Shown here piece after piece: positions 1 to 10,551 of a stretch of 64,000 bases of DNA. The translations under genes were made by a program, and so were the position numbers. Each line of letters starts with the position of its first letter. Position 1 is the first letter of the stretch. Origin of the DNA: Henricia sp. BOLD:AAB3569 (Eukaryota > Echinodermata > Asteroidea > Spinulosida > Echinasteridae); NCBI GenBank assembly GCA_037783545.1, contig JBBELK010000620.1:1674001-1738000 (forward strand), in the 5' to 3' direction. The notes under the pieces were generated by a model. It was not told the origin of the DNA. It saw only the letters and a list, made by a program, of their open reading frames with translations, and did not search any database.

Positions 1-289
1 TCAAGAACTTTGGCCTCCTTGGTTGTCACCCTGGAGACTCTCTCTCACAGGGGTGCCGGGTGCTTGCCCCCACAGGCACACAACTTATGCAATTGTGGCC
101 TGGCCCCAACCTCCATGCTTGGACAATGTACATAAATTTACACAAAATACCATGGCATTTTCTCTGTCTGCATCTGGGTTGCATCAATACTAAAATAAAT
201 TTACTCATTCCATCTTTGTTGCAGTGGATATGATAGTCAATTCTCGTTAAGGCCAAAAAAAGATGTCTCCCAAAATGACCCAATGACGG

Positions 290-1197
290 GGGTTGTTCTA
301 AAACCGCCACGATCCCCACGACCCACAACCCCCTCGACTTGCATTCAAAACACATCGAGGCCGCGCACGCTTATCGCGCGCATCGACCCAATCAGGAATA
401 AACTATCACACGGCCATACGGCTGGAAATAAAAATAACTCCAAGGACACGATGCTTCCTGAAGTGAATGACGTTGGGAACAAGATAAGCTAATAACAGTT
501 CCCGGATGTCCCAGTAGTCTTAATTTGAAGACGCTGATAGCGGTGCGATAGTTCAGCCATCAGGCTGCTGTGTGCGATAACTGTACCACTTTCAGTGATA
601 CACACATTAAAAACGTATTGGAAGCAAGGCTACAACGTCGCGTTCGCACACGGCAATGCGCGACGCGGCTCATTTGAACTGGGCCGGGCTGGCCTGCATT
701 CGGAATCGGGCTGTGAACACAGGTCTGACGTCCGCGGGCACGTGAAAAAACCGCGCGTGCTTTGTTTGGTACCTTTGTTTTCAACTCGTAATCTCAGGGG
801 GTCGTGGGGGTCTTCCAACCGACTGTTGTGAATGTCTAGTGTCTTAGATAGCTGAATAAATTTGGGATATTTCTGGCTGACTACCTTTCCATAAAAGTAA
901 GTTTTTGTGCCGCCGGGTGCCTTGGACAATTTCTGTTTGCGGAACCGGGCAATCAACTGTACATACGTCGTATGCGAGCACTGTACTACATAATGTGCTA
1001 TGGTTCGCGCTCTGTACACATTTTTGGCGTGTACGGTCGACATCCGAACTCGGGCCGCAATCGAACTTGGGCCGCACCCGGCCGAAATAGAGCCGTAAAC
1101 AAATCCAGATTGGATTGATGCGCGGCCTTGATGTGTTTTGAAGGCAAGTCGAGGGGGTCAAGGATCGTGGGGGTCGAGGGGGTTTTAGAACAACCCC
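290..1197. mobile_element. 908-bp foldback element with 8-bp target duplication
   Basis: The ends are inverted repeats (GGGTTGTTCTAAAACC and its complement), with about 80 bp of similarity inward (for example CTCGACTTGC / GGCAAGTCGAG). The direct repeat AATGACGG flanks both sides (282-289 and 1198-1205), which fits an 8-bp target site as in hAT-type elements. There is no transposase ORF, so it is non-autonomous. The interior is GC-rich and holds only short frames. Confidence 0.7.
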
Positions 1198-1532
1198 AAT
1201 GACGGGGCTTTTTTTGTTTCGCTTTTTTTTTTTTTAGTGGATTCCAAAGGCTTGTTTTTAATCGAAACACTTAACAGACGAGTAAAAACAAAAACTTTGA
1301 CGTGCAGGGTTGAAAGTGACGTGCGCGCTATAAACGCTAAACAGTTTGGTTTTTTTGGCCTAATAAGAGGTCCTTAGGATTTGCAGAATACCGGTACCTT
1401 GTAACAGGAACCTTGTAAGTTGTATTATCAGGAATGAAAACATCGATGAACAAAGAAGTGGGAGCTAAAAACTTCCTTGTTATAACCATAATGTTATTTC
1501 AACAGTGCTGTTTATTATCAAAGTTTGACTAT

Positions 1533-1805
1533 ATAGATGTTGATCACGGTGCGACCATCTTCCTTTTTCTCCTATTAAAATGACTGTTTACAACCAAAGC
1601 GAGGCTTGCTGAAAAAAATAGTTTGGTCCCATTTTGAAATTGTTCATTGTGTGCATCACAATGGCACAGGTGTTGCGCGATCAAGAGACAGTGATTTTCA
1701 ACGGGAGATACACACGCTATCGCGCGGACGCGCAGATGCACTGATCATGCCCGACAGGTTCTGTGGGGAACAGACGAAGATGGACGCACCGTGATAAAGG
1801 TCTAC
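1533..1805. mobile_element. MITE family A (AGACCTTTATCACGG), complete copy
   Basis: Terminal inverted repeats around TGATCACGGTGCGACCATCT / GACGCACCGTGATAAAGG. Related copies lie at 28062-28325 (opposite orientation) and 62165-62887. This copy keeps the uninterrupted junction AAAAAATAGTTTGGTCC that another element splits at 62.3 kb. Confidence 0.7.
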
Positions 1806-1887
1806 ATGTATAGTGCCCTGCTAAAGGCCTGATTCATTCGTTTTTATTCGGCAATTGTTGCCGATTATGAGATTCTTGTTTTACCTA

Positions 1888-2644
1888 CAGTAAACTCCGG
1901 CCAAGTCGACATCGTACAAGTCGGCAAATCGCCTAAGTCGGCCGTCTGAGGAAAGTCCCAATCGTCTATAATGCATTTACATTAAAATGTTTGTTTCTAA
2001 GTCGGCATTTGTAATTCGCCATTTCGCCCAAGTCCGCATGTTATTGTCGGTCCAATTCAACAAAATGCAATACAAAATCCTTTGTGTAATTCAGCACTTA
2101 AAAAAAAAACACACAATGGCATCGATTTCCTTCCCTGCGGTTTTCAAGAAGTGTCAGTGAAAAGACAAACACTGCTTAACTGAAGTCTGTTTATTGGCAC
2201 GCACCAACCATGTGGTCGCCAGTGTATCAGTGTCATGTTACAGCCAGGCCATGTGTGAGATTGCGTGCACTCAAAAAGGGGTTTTCCCTGTACGCATGCG
2301 CACTTTCCATTTTGGGGGTCGTCGCATGATGCATGTACATGTACATCCATTACATGTAGAACTTCACACGTGCTCGCTCACGCGCGCGTATTTAGCGTGT
2401 CCATAAAAACATTATGTTGATATAAATCAATTAAGGATTTTGTTGCTGGAATCGACCCCCAAAACAAGGAGATTAAACCAATTAGGTAAATCGAAGCCTC
2501 CATGCTGCAATTAACATGTGCATAGGCCATTCATGTAACGTTGTGTAAGTCGGCAAAATGACGACTTACGGCAGATGTCGGCATTCGCGTAAGTCGGCAC
2601 AAATTTTCAGGTCCTAAGATTGCCGACTTAGCCGGAGTTTACTG
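1888..2644. mobile_element. 757-bp TA-flanked element with CAGT termini
   Basis: Perfect termini CAGTAAACTCCGGC / GCCGGAGTTTACTG are flanked by TA at 1886-1887 and 2645-2646, as for Tc1/mariner-class insertions. Several AAGTCGGCA motifs repeat near both ends, possible transposase-binding subterminal repeats. No transposase is encoded. Confidence 0.75.
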
Positions 2645-2646
2645 TA

Positions 2647-2970
2647 CAATCCGGTAACTACATGTAAGGTCTCCTTCCCTGTATATCCACCATAGCTGGG
2701 GGGCTTCCAGTGCATGGACTGTGCGTTACAATGTATGTTGCTGTTAGAACAAAAAACGCGCATCCATTACATACACACGACATGCCCCCTTCGCATACAC
2801 AATCCTACAAGTTGCACGCGCTGTGTTCATGTAATGCCAATGGATGCCCACTTTTCATTCTAACAGCAACACAAAACGCACAGCACAGTCCATGCACTGG
2901 AAGTGCACTGGAAGCTTTTTAGTTATGGTGGATATACAGGAAAGGACACCTGAGTTACCGGATTGGTCTA
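2647..2970. mobile_element. foldback element adjoining the previous one
   Basis: CAATCCGGTAACT at the left and AGTTACCGGATTGG at the right, with long imperfect inner pairing (CCTGTATATCCACCATA, CAGTGCATGGACTGTGCG, GTTGCTGTTAGAA). The two elements lie end to end. Confidence 0.6.
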
Positions 2971-3794
2971 TACCACACGGACATCAGATATTTTTAACAT
3001 TATTTCGACACATTTGACTAGGCTGTCTGGATCTGTACATGTATATGTGGTTTGATACACTACATGTATAATAATGAAAGTTGTTTTACTCAAATTACTG
3101 TAGCAAGATGTGCTTGTCTTTGTGAAATGAATATTGACTGAAGTACATGTAGCTTTATGTTCGATTGAGTTTTGTGACGATGTTACAAAATATGTTTTCA
3201 GCTTCATGGACAAAAGTCAAAACTGCATTGTGGGAAGGATGTCAATCAAATAACCTTCCCACGATGCAGTTTTGTCTTTTGTCCAAGTTCATTTTACTTA
3301 GCAGTATTTACGAAACAGTCCATGGACAAACCCACACACTGTGCCAGACTGTATAGCGTGCAATCCTCATCATATTTTTAGCTGACCCAGTTACATTAAT
3401 AACTACCTCAGCAGGCAGATCAGTCTGCAGTTGGCTGAGTGTCTAGGGGTGTGCTGGAGTCTGGTGTAACACAAATAAACTCCGGCCATGGCAAGAAAAA
3501 TGATTTACGTCATTGATGGTTTTTAGATCAAGGGTAACTTAATGCCATGCATAAAGTTCAGCCCACCGGGAGGAAAGGCAGTTATTTTGCTGTTCATTTT
3601 ATGGAGGTGAGTTGTGTAATGCCTGAATTTAGATTCGAAAGTCCCACCTACGGTAACCGTGTGAACCATTGCTCCCCAGACCTACTGAGAAACTGCCTGT
3701 TTTCTCTGAGGATTCTACTATGACAAGCCTCCATTGTCACGGTGTGTACAGTAAGCATCCTCTGTTGCACTCCAAACGTAAGACTACAGAAAAA
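2971..3794. other. non-coding stretch with one small hairpin repeat
   Basis: Holds an 80-bp foldback at 3205-3284 (TGGACAAAAGTCAAAACTGC / GCAGTTTTGTCTTTTGTCCA), related to sequences near 20.5 and 33.2 kb. Otherwise AT-rich with several ACATGTA motifs. No gene seen. Confidence 0.4.
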
Positions 3795-3925
3795 TCATAT
3801 GGGTCTGATTAGGATTCGAACCCGAGACCTTTGACTTTGTGGGCAGATGCTTTACCAGCTGAGTTATAAGGTACAGTGGTACATACATACTCCCTCAGGT
3901 TTTCCCATTAATGGGAGGATTTTGG
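3795..3925 (-). mobile_element. tRNA-related SINE, reverse orientation
   Basis: The reverse complement contains an A-box-like TATAACTCAGCTGGTAAAGC and a B-box GGTTCGAATCC, followed by the family's conserved body (AACCTGAGGGAGTAT). Same family as 5520-5790, 36000-36150, 48165-48235 and 55780-55950. Confidence 0.6.
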
Positions 3926-4017
3926 AGTGTGCAAGCCAGGTTGCAGTAAACTGCCTTCAAAGATCAATGACTATTTCTTTGTGTCCATTTCAGATGTCTA
4001 GTCTGGCACCATAGGCC

Positions 4018-4200
4018 ATGGCTAATGCCCACCCACTGCCATCCTGCTGGTCACTCTGCAGGATGAGGCTGGGAATCATACCAGCGTGTATAATGATGCT
4101 TGGCATCGTCTTCTGTTTGGGACTTCTCCTCTTACTAGCAAACCAAGACCCTTGCGTCATCACTGATCCGGATGGAGGAACATTAAAACGGACACAGCTG
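4018..4200 (+). CDS. CSGALNACT: CSGALNACT coding exon 1: cytoplasmic tail and signal-anchor
   Basis: Encodes the short N-terminal tail, the hydrophobic signal-anchor and the start of the stem (ends GTLKRTQL). The donor is CTG|GTATGT, phase 0. An acceptor-like TTTCAG ends at 3993, so the exon probably starts at 3994 with a 24-nt leader that contains a 6-codon upstream ORF (ATG 3994 to a TAG just before the main ATG). Confidence 0.8.
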
Positions 4201-7200
4201 GTATGTACATTGTAAGGCTGGATTACTTTTCGCACGTACATTTCAGGCACGCAACTTTCCTCGGATCAGCTGATTTCCTTGTTTTTTACTTCACACTTAT
4301 TCCATTGAAATTCCATTAAAATCAAGGTTTTTGATTTGAATGCTAATGCAAATTTACATATGCATGAGCAAGGTGGTGATATCACATTAGGAAAACACAG
4401 GAAAATCTCATTCAACTGTGCACAAAAGTTTCCACAATTTTCTCCAACTTGCTGAAACTTTTGTACCATGACGGTTTAGGTTTGTTTTACATGTTGCCTG
4501 TTGTAAACCATGAGAAAACTAAGGCTGGAAACTGCAGCATTTTTCCACAATTCCAGTTTGAAGTCTTATGTTTTTTCTTTGCTTTTCTACTGTGTGTTCC
4601 TAAAGTGACATGCCCCAAACAGTGCCCTCTTTCTGTGAGTTTATGTGAAGAAATTTTCAAAGTTGAAAAATGCCATCATCAAAATTGGGCATCAAAATGA
4701 ACAGTAGTATTGTCTTTCTACACAAGTAATCCTTCATATACAGCAAACACTGTGCATAAAGTTATTAACCCTTTCAGGGGCCCTTTTTTTCAAAGTTCAA
4801 GTTGCATGCCTGAAATTTAACGTGATTCCCTTTGAGAGAAAACAATTAGTGTAGAGGGAATTTGGAGTGAAACAACCCACTGAAAGCCACAGACACCGTG
4901 TTTACCCTCGAACCGGCAAAGGTGGATACAGACCCAGCATTTTTATTGCGAATGCAAAACTGAACATTTGTCGCGTTTACACTGTATACTCAATCCAGCT
5001 TCAACTCGCCTTCAGAAACCGCAAAAGTCACCACTAATTGTAACTGCAGCGCATGCGTGAGCTGTTAGTTGTTGCGGCACTAGTGCCAGATTGGTCAATT
5101 AAATCTACTACACGGCGGGCACCGCCCCAAGGACACTCAAATTGCCGAATCTGTATTCAGGTAGCGTTTACACTACAAGTGACCTTGACAATTTTGGGGT
5201 TCAACCCTACCCAAAAGGTGACTTGAAAAAGGCGAATCAGACCCGAGTCTGATCCGCCTTTTTCAATTCACCTTTTGCGTTTACACGTAGTGCCTACCCG
5301 GCTTCAACTCCCCTTTTTGAAAATTGCGGAGTTTGATTCGCCTTTGCCGAATCGAGTGTAAACAGGCCTAGAATCACAGAATGACTTACCCCCTACCGCC
5401 CAAGTTGATTCTGTGATTTTTCTCATAGTAACGAGCGTCGAATTCACGTACAAAAAGTGCTCAGTGTGAATCTAACCTAAGAATCACAATCAAAAGTGCC
5501 AAACTTGGGGTGAGAGAAAAAGCGTAAGGGCATTATCGGGATTCAAACCCAAGACCTCTGACTCACCGGGCAGATGCTTCACCAGCTGAGCTATAAGGCA
5601 CAGTTGGTATACTCCCTCAGGTTTTCCCTATGGACCCAATTTTTCTCCCGGTGTTGCATGGTAGCGCAACTGGGCAAAGTAACCAACACAACGTCTGGTA
5701 TGGTGCCTGATCACCATTGAAATGGAACACCAAACTAGCGTCTGCCTAGTGAGTCAGAGGTTCGAATACCGATAAGGCCCTTACAATTTTTCTTTCATCC
5801 CAATTGAATACCACTTAACTTGAAGAATACCACTTAACTTGAAGATTCGACTTAAATCTAGAATTTAAGCGGGGTGCTTAAATTTCATTACTTATGAGTA
5901 CGGGCCCTGGACTTGAGTCCAACAACACTGGCTCAAGGGCACCGTTACCATGACTGGATATCAAAATCACAACACCAAGTTTTCACCTCAATATTGCAAG
6001 TGAACGGCCTAAGCCACTTAGCCGGGGTTTGAAAAGAGTTATTAAAATGAAGCTTCACCGACTGTATGTGGTTTTCTTTTCAGGCGGAGCAGTCACTGAA
6101 GATAACATCCCGAGATATCCAGTACCATGACGATTGCATCGCATCGCTGAGTGAACAGGAAGAAAAACACAACCAGGAAGTAGCGTCGTTAAAGCATCAA
6201 ATCAACGAACTGAAACGAGTTCTCAAAAAACATCTGAGTCCTACGCAGCAGGTGGAAGAGCCTCAGAAATACAAGGGTGTTGAGGGCGGTATGCGAGCAC
6301 AACGCTCTAGCGACGTGGATAATCACGATGACTTGGCCGATTTCATACGACAACAGATGGCGAAGCTTGAGATACATAAGCCACTTCAGACCGAGTACGA
6401 AGTCGTGCCATTTAGTAGCTTCAACTCTAAACTCCTCTTCACGGTGGATCGCGGTTTGTCACGCCGACCGGCCCAAAGACCTCATAGCGATAAGAAGGAA
6501 GATTTAGTCGAAGCTGTCTATTTTGCCATCGAAATGTTGAACAAGAAAAAGAACAACGCATTCAACAGTTTTTCCATTGATAATTTTGTGGATGGTATAT
6601 TTAAAATTGAGCGGACAATAGGAACGTATTACAATTTAGTATTTCGTGGCGCACAAGAAAACGTATACCAGAGCGTCGAACTTCTACGACCGTTTAGTCC
6701 GCTACAAAAGCTAAAAACTCAAATTATAGACACCAGCAAAATACTGGTGAACATTATCATTCCATTGTCGGGGAGAGTAGACACGTTCAAGTCCTTCTTG
6801 GAACGGTTTAAATCAGCCTGTCTAGATAACAGACTGCATGTGTATCTTACTGTGGTGTACTTTGGTGAGGAGGGACTGAGTGAAATCCATTCACTTCTCT
6901 TTAATATGGCTCATCAGTACAACTTCCATAGTTACAAACTAATCCGGCTGAGTTCCCCCTTCTCCCGGGGGCGTGGCTTGGAGGAGGGCGTTCAGAACTG
7001 GGAAGGTAGTGACGTACTGATGTTCTTCTGTGACGTGGATATTGCGTTCACGAAGGAATTCATCGAACACTGTCGCTATAACACGCTACCAGGTCGCACT
7101 GTGTACTATCCCATCGTTTTCAGTCTATACAATCCTAAAATCGTCCATACCATCAACAATGCGATGCCAGACTCCCCGCAGCTCATGGTTCACCATGAGA

Positions 7201-7586
7201 CGGGTTTCTGGAGAGACTTTGGCTTCGGCATGTCTTGTCAATATCGCTCGGATTTCCTCAGCATTAACGGCTTCAACAAGGACATCAAAGGTTGGGGTAA
7301 GGAGGACACCGACCTCTACCGTCGTTACCTCCAATCAGATCTCAAAGTCATCCGCGCGACGGATCCAAACATATTCCATATGTACCACCACAAACACTGT
7401 CCAGAGACACTCACACCAGAACAGTACAACATGTGTGTCCTGTCGAGAGCCAATAACGAGGCCTCTCATTGGCAGCTCGGCATCCTAGCGTTTAAAGACC
7501 AGGTCAACATGACGTACTTTAATATGGGACATATTAAGCATACGTGGCTCGGAGCTCCCATCCAAAACACCCAGGATAAGGGATAG
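4018..7586 (+). CDS. CSGALNACT: chondroitin sulfate N-acetylgalactosaminyltransferase (two coding exons)
   Basis: Golgi type II membrane glycosyltransferase that adds beta-1,4-GalNAc to start or extend chondroitin chains. Coding exons are 4018-4200 and 6084-7586. They join in phase 0 across a GTATGT donor and a TTTTCAG acceptor, giving 561 aa; the two vertebrate enzymes are about 530-540 aa. Residues about 16-42 form the signal-anchor (MRLGIIPACIMMLGIVF onwards, leucine rich). Residues about 62-110 are a charged coiled-coil stem. The catalytic half carries the metal-binding DVD motif (FFCDVDIAF, D378) and the GWGKEDTDLYRRY acceptor motif (W465), both hallmarks of the CHGN/beta4GalT-like fold. 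ATG 4018 has a strong Kozak context (GCCATGG). ATG 4063, just before the membrane segment, would give 546 aa. A possible acceptor at 3993 suggests a further 5' non-coding exon. The sequence does not tell CSGALNACT1 from 2. Confidence 0.93.
4265..4787 (-). mobile_element. partial copy of the TTAA-flanked element
   Basis: Inverted relative to 29365-29905 and clearly similar across nearly its whole length (for example TCAACTGTGCACAAAAGTTT, CAGCATTTTTCCACAATTCC). It ends in TTTCAGGGGCCCTTT at about 4787. It sits at the start of the CSGALNACT intron. Confidence 0.7.
4897..5369. mobile_element. foldback MITE with GTGTTTAC ends
   Basis: Left GTGTTTACCCTCGAACCGGC and right CCGAATCGAGTGTAAAC form the terminal inverted repeat, with CCTTTTTC/GAAAAAGG palindromes inside. 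It looks nested in an outer repeat (about 4800-5480) whose end reads AGTGTGAATCTAACCT. Confidence 0.6.
5510..5800. mobile_element. inverted pair of tRNA-related SINE ends
   Basis: Left part is the reverse-oriented tRNA-like unit (GGGATTCAAACCCAAGACC to CAGCTGAGCTATAAGGCAC) followed by its body (CCTCAGGTTTTCCCTATGG, CCCGGTGTTGCATGG). The right end is a forward partial tRNA-like unit (TGCCTAGTGAGTCAGAGG, TTCGAATACCGATAAGGC). The whole is a foldback in the CSGALNACT intron. Confidence 0.6.
6084..7586 (+). CDS. CSGALNACT: CSGALNACT coding exon 2: stem and whole catalytic domain
   Basis: A single exon of 500 codons ending in TAG at 7584-7586. It starts AEQSLKITSRD after the TTTTCAG acceptor. An ATG at 6066 is open in the same frame but lies in the intron before the acceptor, so it is not the likely start. 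No in-frame stop interrupts the exon. Confidence 0.93.
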   Translation, partial: AEQSLKITSRDIQYHDDCIASLSEQEEKHNQEVASLKHQINELKRVLKKHLSPTQQVEEPQKYKGVEGGMRAQRSSDVDNHDDLADFIRQQMAKLEIHKPLQTEYEVVPFSSFNSKLLFTVDRGLSRRPAQRPHSDKKEDLVEAVYFAIEMLNKKKNNAFNSFSIDNFVDGIFKIERTIGTYYNLVFRGAQENVYQSVELLRPFSPLQKLKTQIIDTSKILVNIIIPLSGRVDTFKSFLERFKSACLDNRLHVYLTVVYFGEEGLSEIHSLLFNMAHQYNFHSYKLIRLSSPFSRGRGLEEGVQNWEGSDVLMFFCDVDIAFTKEFIEHCRYNTLPGRTVYYPIVFSLYNPKIVHTINNAMPDSPQLMVHHETGFWRDFGFGMSCQYRSDFLSINGFNKDIKGWGKEDTDLYRRYLQSDLKVIRATDPNIFHMYHHKHCPETLTPEQYNMCVLSRANNEASHWQLGILAFKDQVNMTYFNMGHIKHTWLGAPIQNTQDKG

Positions 7587-7660
7587 ACTTGTTGCTGATC
7601 CACTCGGAAGAAACAGAATGGTGTGACAAATTGTCATTGTGATAAGGTTTGGCCTGCAGT

Positions 7661-7800
7661 ATAGACCATATCGAATAGCTGCCATCTTGTAGGGCAGTTT
7701 CTTTTTCCGTAAGGACATGCACATTTTGTGCCTACATTGTTCACCAATTTAAACAACAATAGTTGCCCTACAAGATGGCAGCTATTCCATACAGTCTATA
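7661..7800. mobile_element. MITE family B (short palindromic), copy 1
   Basis: About 140 bp with ends TATAGACCATATCGAATAGC and GCTATTCCATACAGTCTATA, and inner CTGCCATCTTGTAGGGCA / CTACAAGATGGCAG. Five copies occur here: 26927, 37853, 44716 and 57956 are the others. It lies just past the CSGALNACT stop, probably in its 3' UTR. Confidence 0.75.
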
Positions 7801-7894
7801 CACAGTGTGTTTCTACTGAGAAGCGGTGGCCAGGTGTTTGGGTTACTTTGTGTGACCTGCAATAGTTTGAATCGAATGGCCATTCAACACTGGC

Positions 7895-7962
7895 CAGCTC
7901 GGTGAATGAGTGATCTGCCTAGTATGCAGGAGGTCATGGGTTCGAGTCCCATCCGAGGGTTT
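7895..7962 (+). repeat. tRNA-like fragment
   Basis: GTGATCTGCCTAGTATGCAG followed by GTCATGGGTTCGAGTCCCA, resembling the T arm and box B of a tRNA-derived repeat. No complete cloverleaf. Confidence 0.35.
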
Positions 7963-8028
7963 AGGGGTTTTTTCCCACAGTTTCTCGGGGAAGCACCGAG
8001 TATACAATTGAGCTCCTGCCAATGACGT

Positions 8029-8226
8029 CATTTTGGGAGTAAAACAATACCGCGTCGTTGTGGAAGCAATGTGCGTGCGCGTTGTGTGTGTCCATAGCGC
8101 GCATAACGAGCTATGCTGAGGCTCCCATTGGTGAACTAAACCGCGTTACGCCCACCAGAGACACACACAATGCGCACGCACATTGCTTCCACAATGACTC
8201 AGCATTATTTGACTCTCAAAATGGCA
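8029..8226. mobile_element. 198-bp hairpin MITE
   Basis: Long arms pair almost throughout: GTGGAAGCAATGTGCGTGCG with CGCACGCACATTGCTTCCAC, and outer ATTTTGGGAGT / ACTCTCAAAAT. Confidence 0.75.
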
Positions 8227-8256
8227 TATTCGCACGTTTTTCGAAAGGGGTCAATA

Positions 8257-8675
8257 GAGAGGTTGCGCACCGTAACGAATACCGATACGGATACGTCATG
8301 ACTTTATACGCTTCGTGTGACGCGTAACACATGTTCTCATACGCGTTGACTACGGTTATCGGCCTTCATACGCGTTGCATAAAAACGGATACAGGTTATG
8401 CAGATTTTTCGCCTTATCTGTGATGGATTAATAAATTGTATGCATTTTGTTTCTTTTTGATGTATAATCCGTGAATATAGATCAAATTTAATGTGTGATG
8501 CCCACGTGAAAGCGAGGAAAATCTGTTGAAAACAAAGCCAAGCGCAGAGCAGATTTAGCAGATATGTACACGTACATTCACACAGTGTGAAACCCAGTTC
8601 AGTGTGCGCCTCGACGTGAACGGTTACCGTGATATCCGTATTCGTAACCGTATTCGTCTCCTTGCGAAACCTCTC
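8257..8675. mobile_element. 419-bp TA-flanked MITE (GAGAGGTTGCG ends)
   Basis: Ends GAGAGGTTGCG / CTTGCGAAACCTCTC flanked by TA (8255-8256, 8676-8677). CpG-rich inner repeats of CGTATTCGTAACC / GGTAACGAATACG type. Non-coding. Confidence 0.7.
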
Positions 8676-10150
8676 TAATGCTAAAAAAGTTAAGGGTATG
8701 GGCAAACAAACCCCAATTAACAAGACTGATATTAGTGAAATGATGTGCCCACCACTTGTCCTGAGACATGTATTAAAGAATGAATATGCACAAAAGAATG
8801 GCCGGACTAAGACACAGACTTGCAGGGCCCTGATTGCACTTGAAAATTTAATTGAAATAAATTTTGTTTTGAATAATTTTCTTTTAAAAAAATTTATTTG
8901 CATTTTCTAATTTGCTGTATAGTTTAAAGCAATAACAGAGTCTAAATTTATCGCTTTGTGTGCATTTTTGTACGGAAGGGAGTAATGGATATTTAAACTG
9001 TTAATTTTTGTTTTGATTGTTTTAATACTGTCATATCAAGAAAGCACTGTTTGAAGACTGTGGGTTCGAATCCCACCTGGAAGTCAAAATGTTACACAGG
9101 ATTCGATATTCTAATGCACCTACCGGTATCATATATTTTGTTGGGGTGTTGGCAGGAGTTGGGAAACAGTTGATATGTGCATAACAGTGCAAGCTTTTGT
9201 AACAAGTAGAAAGTTAAAGGAAAATGTTTGTACAGAATTATATTAAGAATTATGAAGTGTTTTTCTTCATTAAATACATTTGGGTTTCTTTATCGTTTCT
9301 AATAATAAATAGCACACACGGCCGCCCCTGCGGGGGTGCTCCTGGCGCTGTTGCCATTATTACCACTGCTCTTAGGAAATCACCACAACCCTTTCGCTTC
9401 AACTAGGTGGCTACCTGCCGAGGTGCACAACCCTATCAGCAGTTAGATTGTGGTATTTCCCCCTAACAGATCCTCATATATCGCTTGAGTTGGTGAGGCA
9501 ACAAACACATTGGCACAAGTGGGGCCCAAACCCATAACCCTTCGATCACGAGCACAGCTGTATACCCATGCAACCACACATGCTCTCCATAAAATTAAGA
9601 TCTGTAAAAATAATGTACCATTTGCATAATTACACCTATTTTTAATGTTAAGATGTGTGCTGAGAATAGTTGGGACTAAACTGTCTTGATCATATGAATG
9701 AGATGCAATGTTTTGCATAAATCTAGTATTTATCCGCACAAAAATCCAAATGCATGTATACTTACATGTAGTTTTGGACATAAAGTAAGTGGATATAGTA
9801 TGCAATTAACAAACGATCACATTAAATCTTAATTTGGGAAATGTTTAATAAATTTATTCCAACATAATTAATAATTATGTCTACTTTTCTACATTGTAAT
9901 TTTTCTATTCAAAACTTGTCATACTCCTGTCTTTCGTGTTAAAAGACCATTTTGGTGCAGAAATATTGATTAAAAGCAGATTAAATAACGCAAAACAAAT
10001 TTGTTCATACTTTGACTTTATAGAAAGGGATGGGGTGGACCTTCAGGGACAATTTATGGCAAAATACCTTGCCCAAGGGCACACACTATGGACGCCCTGC
10101 AGAATTAAACAAGGTCTTCATCATGTCACACTGAACTCCTTTTGCAATTA
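8676..10150. other. AT-rich intergenic sequence
   Basis: Contains isolated tRNA T-arm-like motifs at about 9050-9085 (GTGGGTTCGAATCCCACC) and, on the other strand, 9485-9550. No supported gene; short open frames are scattered and unconvincing. Confidence 0.4.
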
Positions 10151-10165
10151 GTTGTATTACTCCCC

Positions 10166-10214
10166 TCACCCCACCCCACCCCACCCCACCCCACCCCACC
10201 CCACCCCACCCCAC
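10166..10214 (+). repeat. (CACCC)n simple repeat
   Basis: About ten tandem CACCC pentamers. Confidence 0.9.
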
Positions 10215-10303
10215 CGGGGAAGACTCGTGTATTATGTGATGGCTAAAAGAACGCTCCAGTGTAAGTTGGTGTTACATGGTGTAAGCATCTCGAACGCGCC
10301 CCT
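10205..10303 (+). repeat. dispersed repeat shared with the window's right end
   Basis: ACTCGTGT..GTGATGGCTAAAAGAACGCTCC and GTGTAAGCATCTCGAACGC recur at about 63880-63950. The copy here has an extra 20-bp GTGTAAG duplication. Function unknown. Confidence 0.5.
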
Positions 10304-10386
10304 ACATAGTCGCTTGATCGAACTTGCTCCTGATCCTGGTGGTTTCAATCCAAAAAGCTAACCATTGGTCATTATTTTCTATGCAG

Positions 10387-10551
10387 CACCATCATTTTGT
10401 ACGCGAGTTAAAAAAATACCCTTGTTACTACGTGCCAGCGGTGACTTGGGCGATTCCATTAAGACCCGGGGGTGCAATCGACTACGACATCAAGTTTGCG
10501 GAGGAAAAACGGAAATGTCTTCAATTATTTAAATCTCGTTTTGCCATATAA
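10387..10551 (+). CDS. possible terminal coding exon, unidentified
   Basis: A TTTCTATGCAG acceptor precedes an open frame reading HHHFVRELKKYPCYYVPAVT, then WAIPLRPGGAIDYDIKF and a K/R-rich end, TAA at 10549. The composition looks like protein, but I cannot name a family. The nearest upstream ATG-with-donor candidate (10239-10260, MAKRTLQ then GTAAGT) ends in phase 1 and does not join in frame. No other exon is visible. Confidence 0.25.
   Translation, partial: HHHFVRELKKYPCYYVPAVTWAIPLRPGGAIDYDIKFAEEKRKCLQLFKSRFAI

Noticed and set aside
7030..7488. 152-aa ORF on + within CSGALNACT exon 2
   Set aside because: Overlaps the conserved catalytic frame in another frame; shadow.
8337..8903. 188-aa ORF on -
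   Set aside because: Runs across a MITE boundary and AT-rich flank; no recognisable domain.
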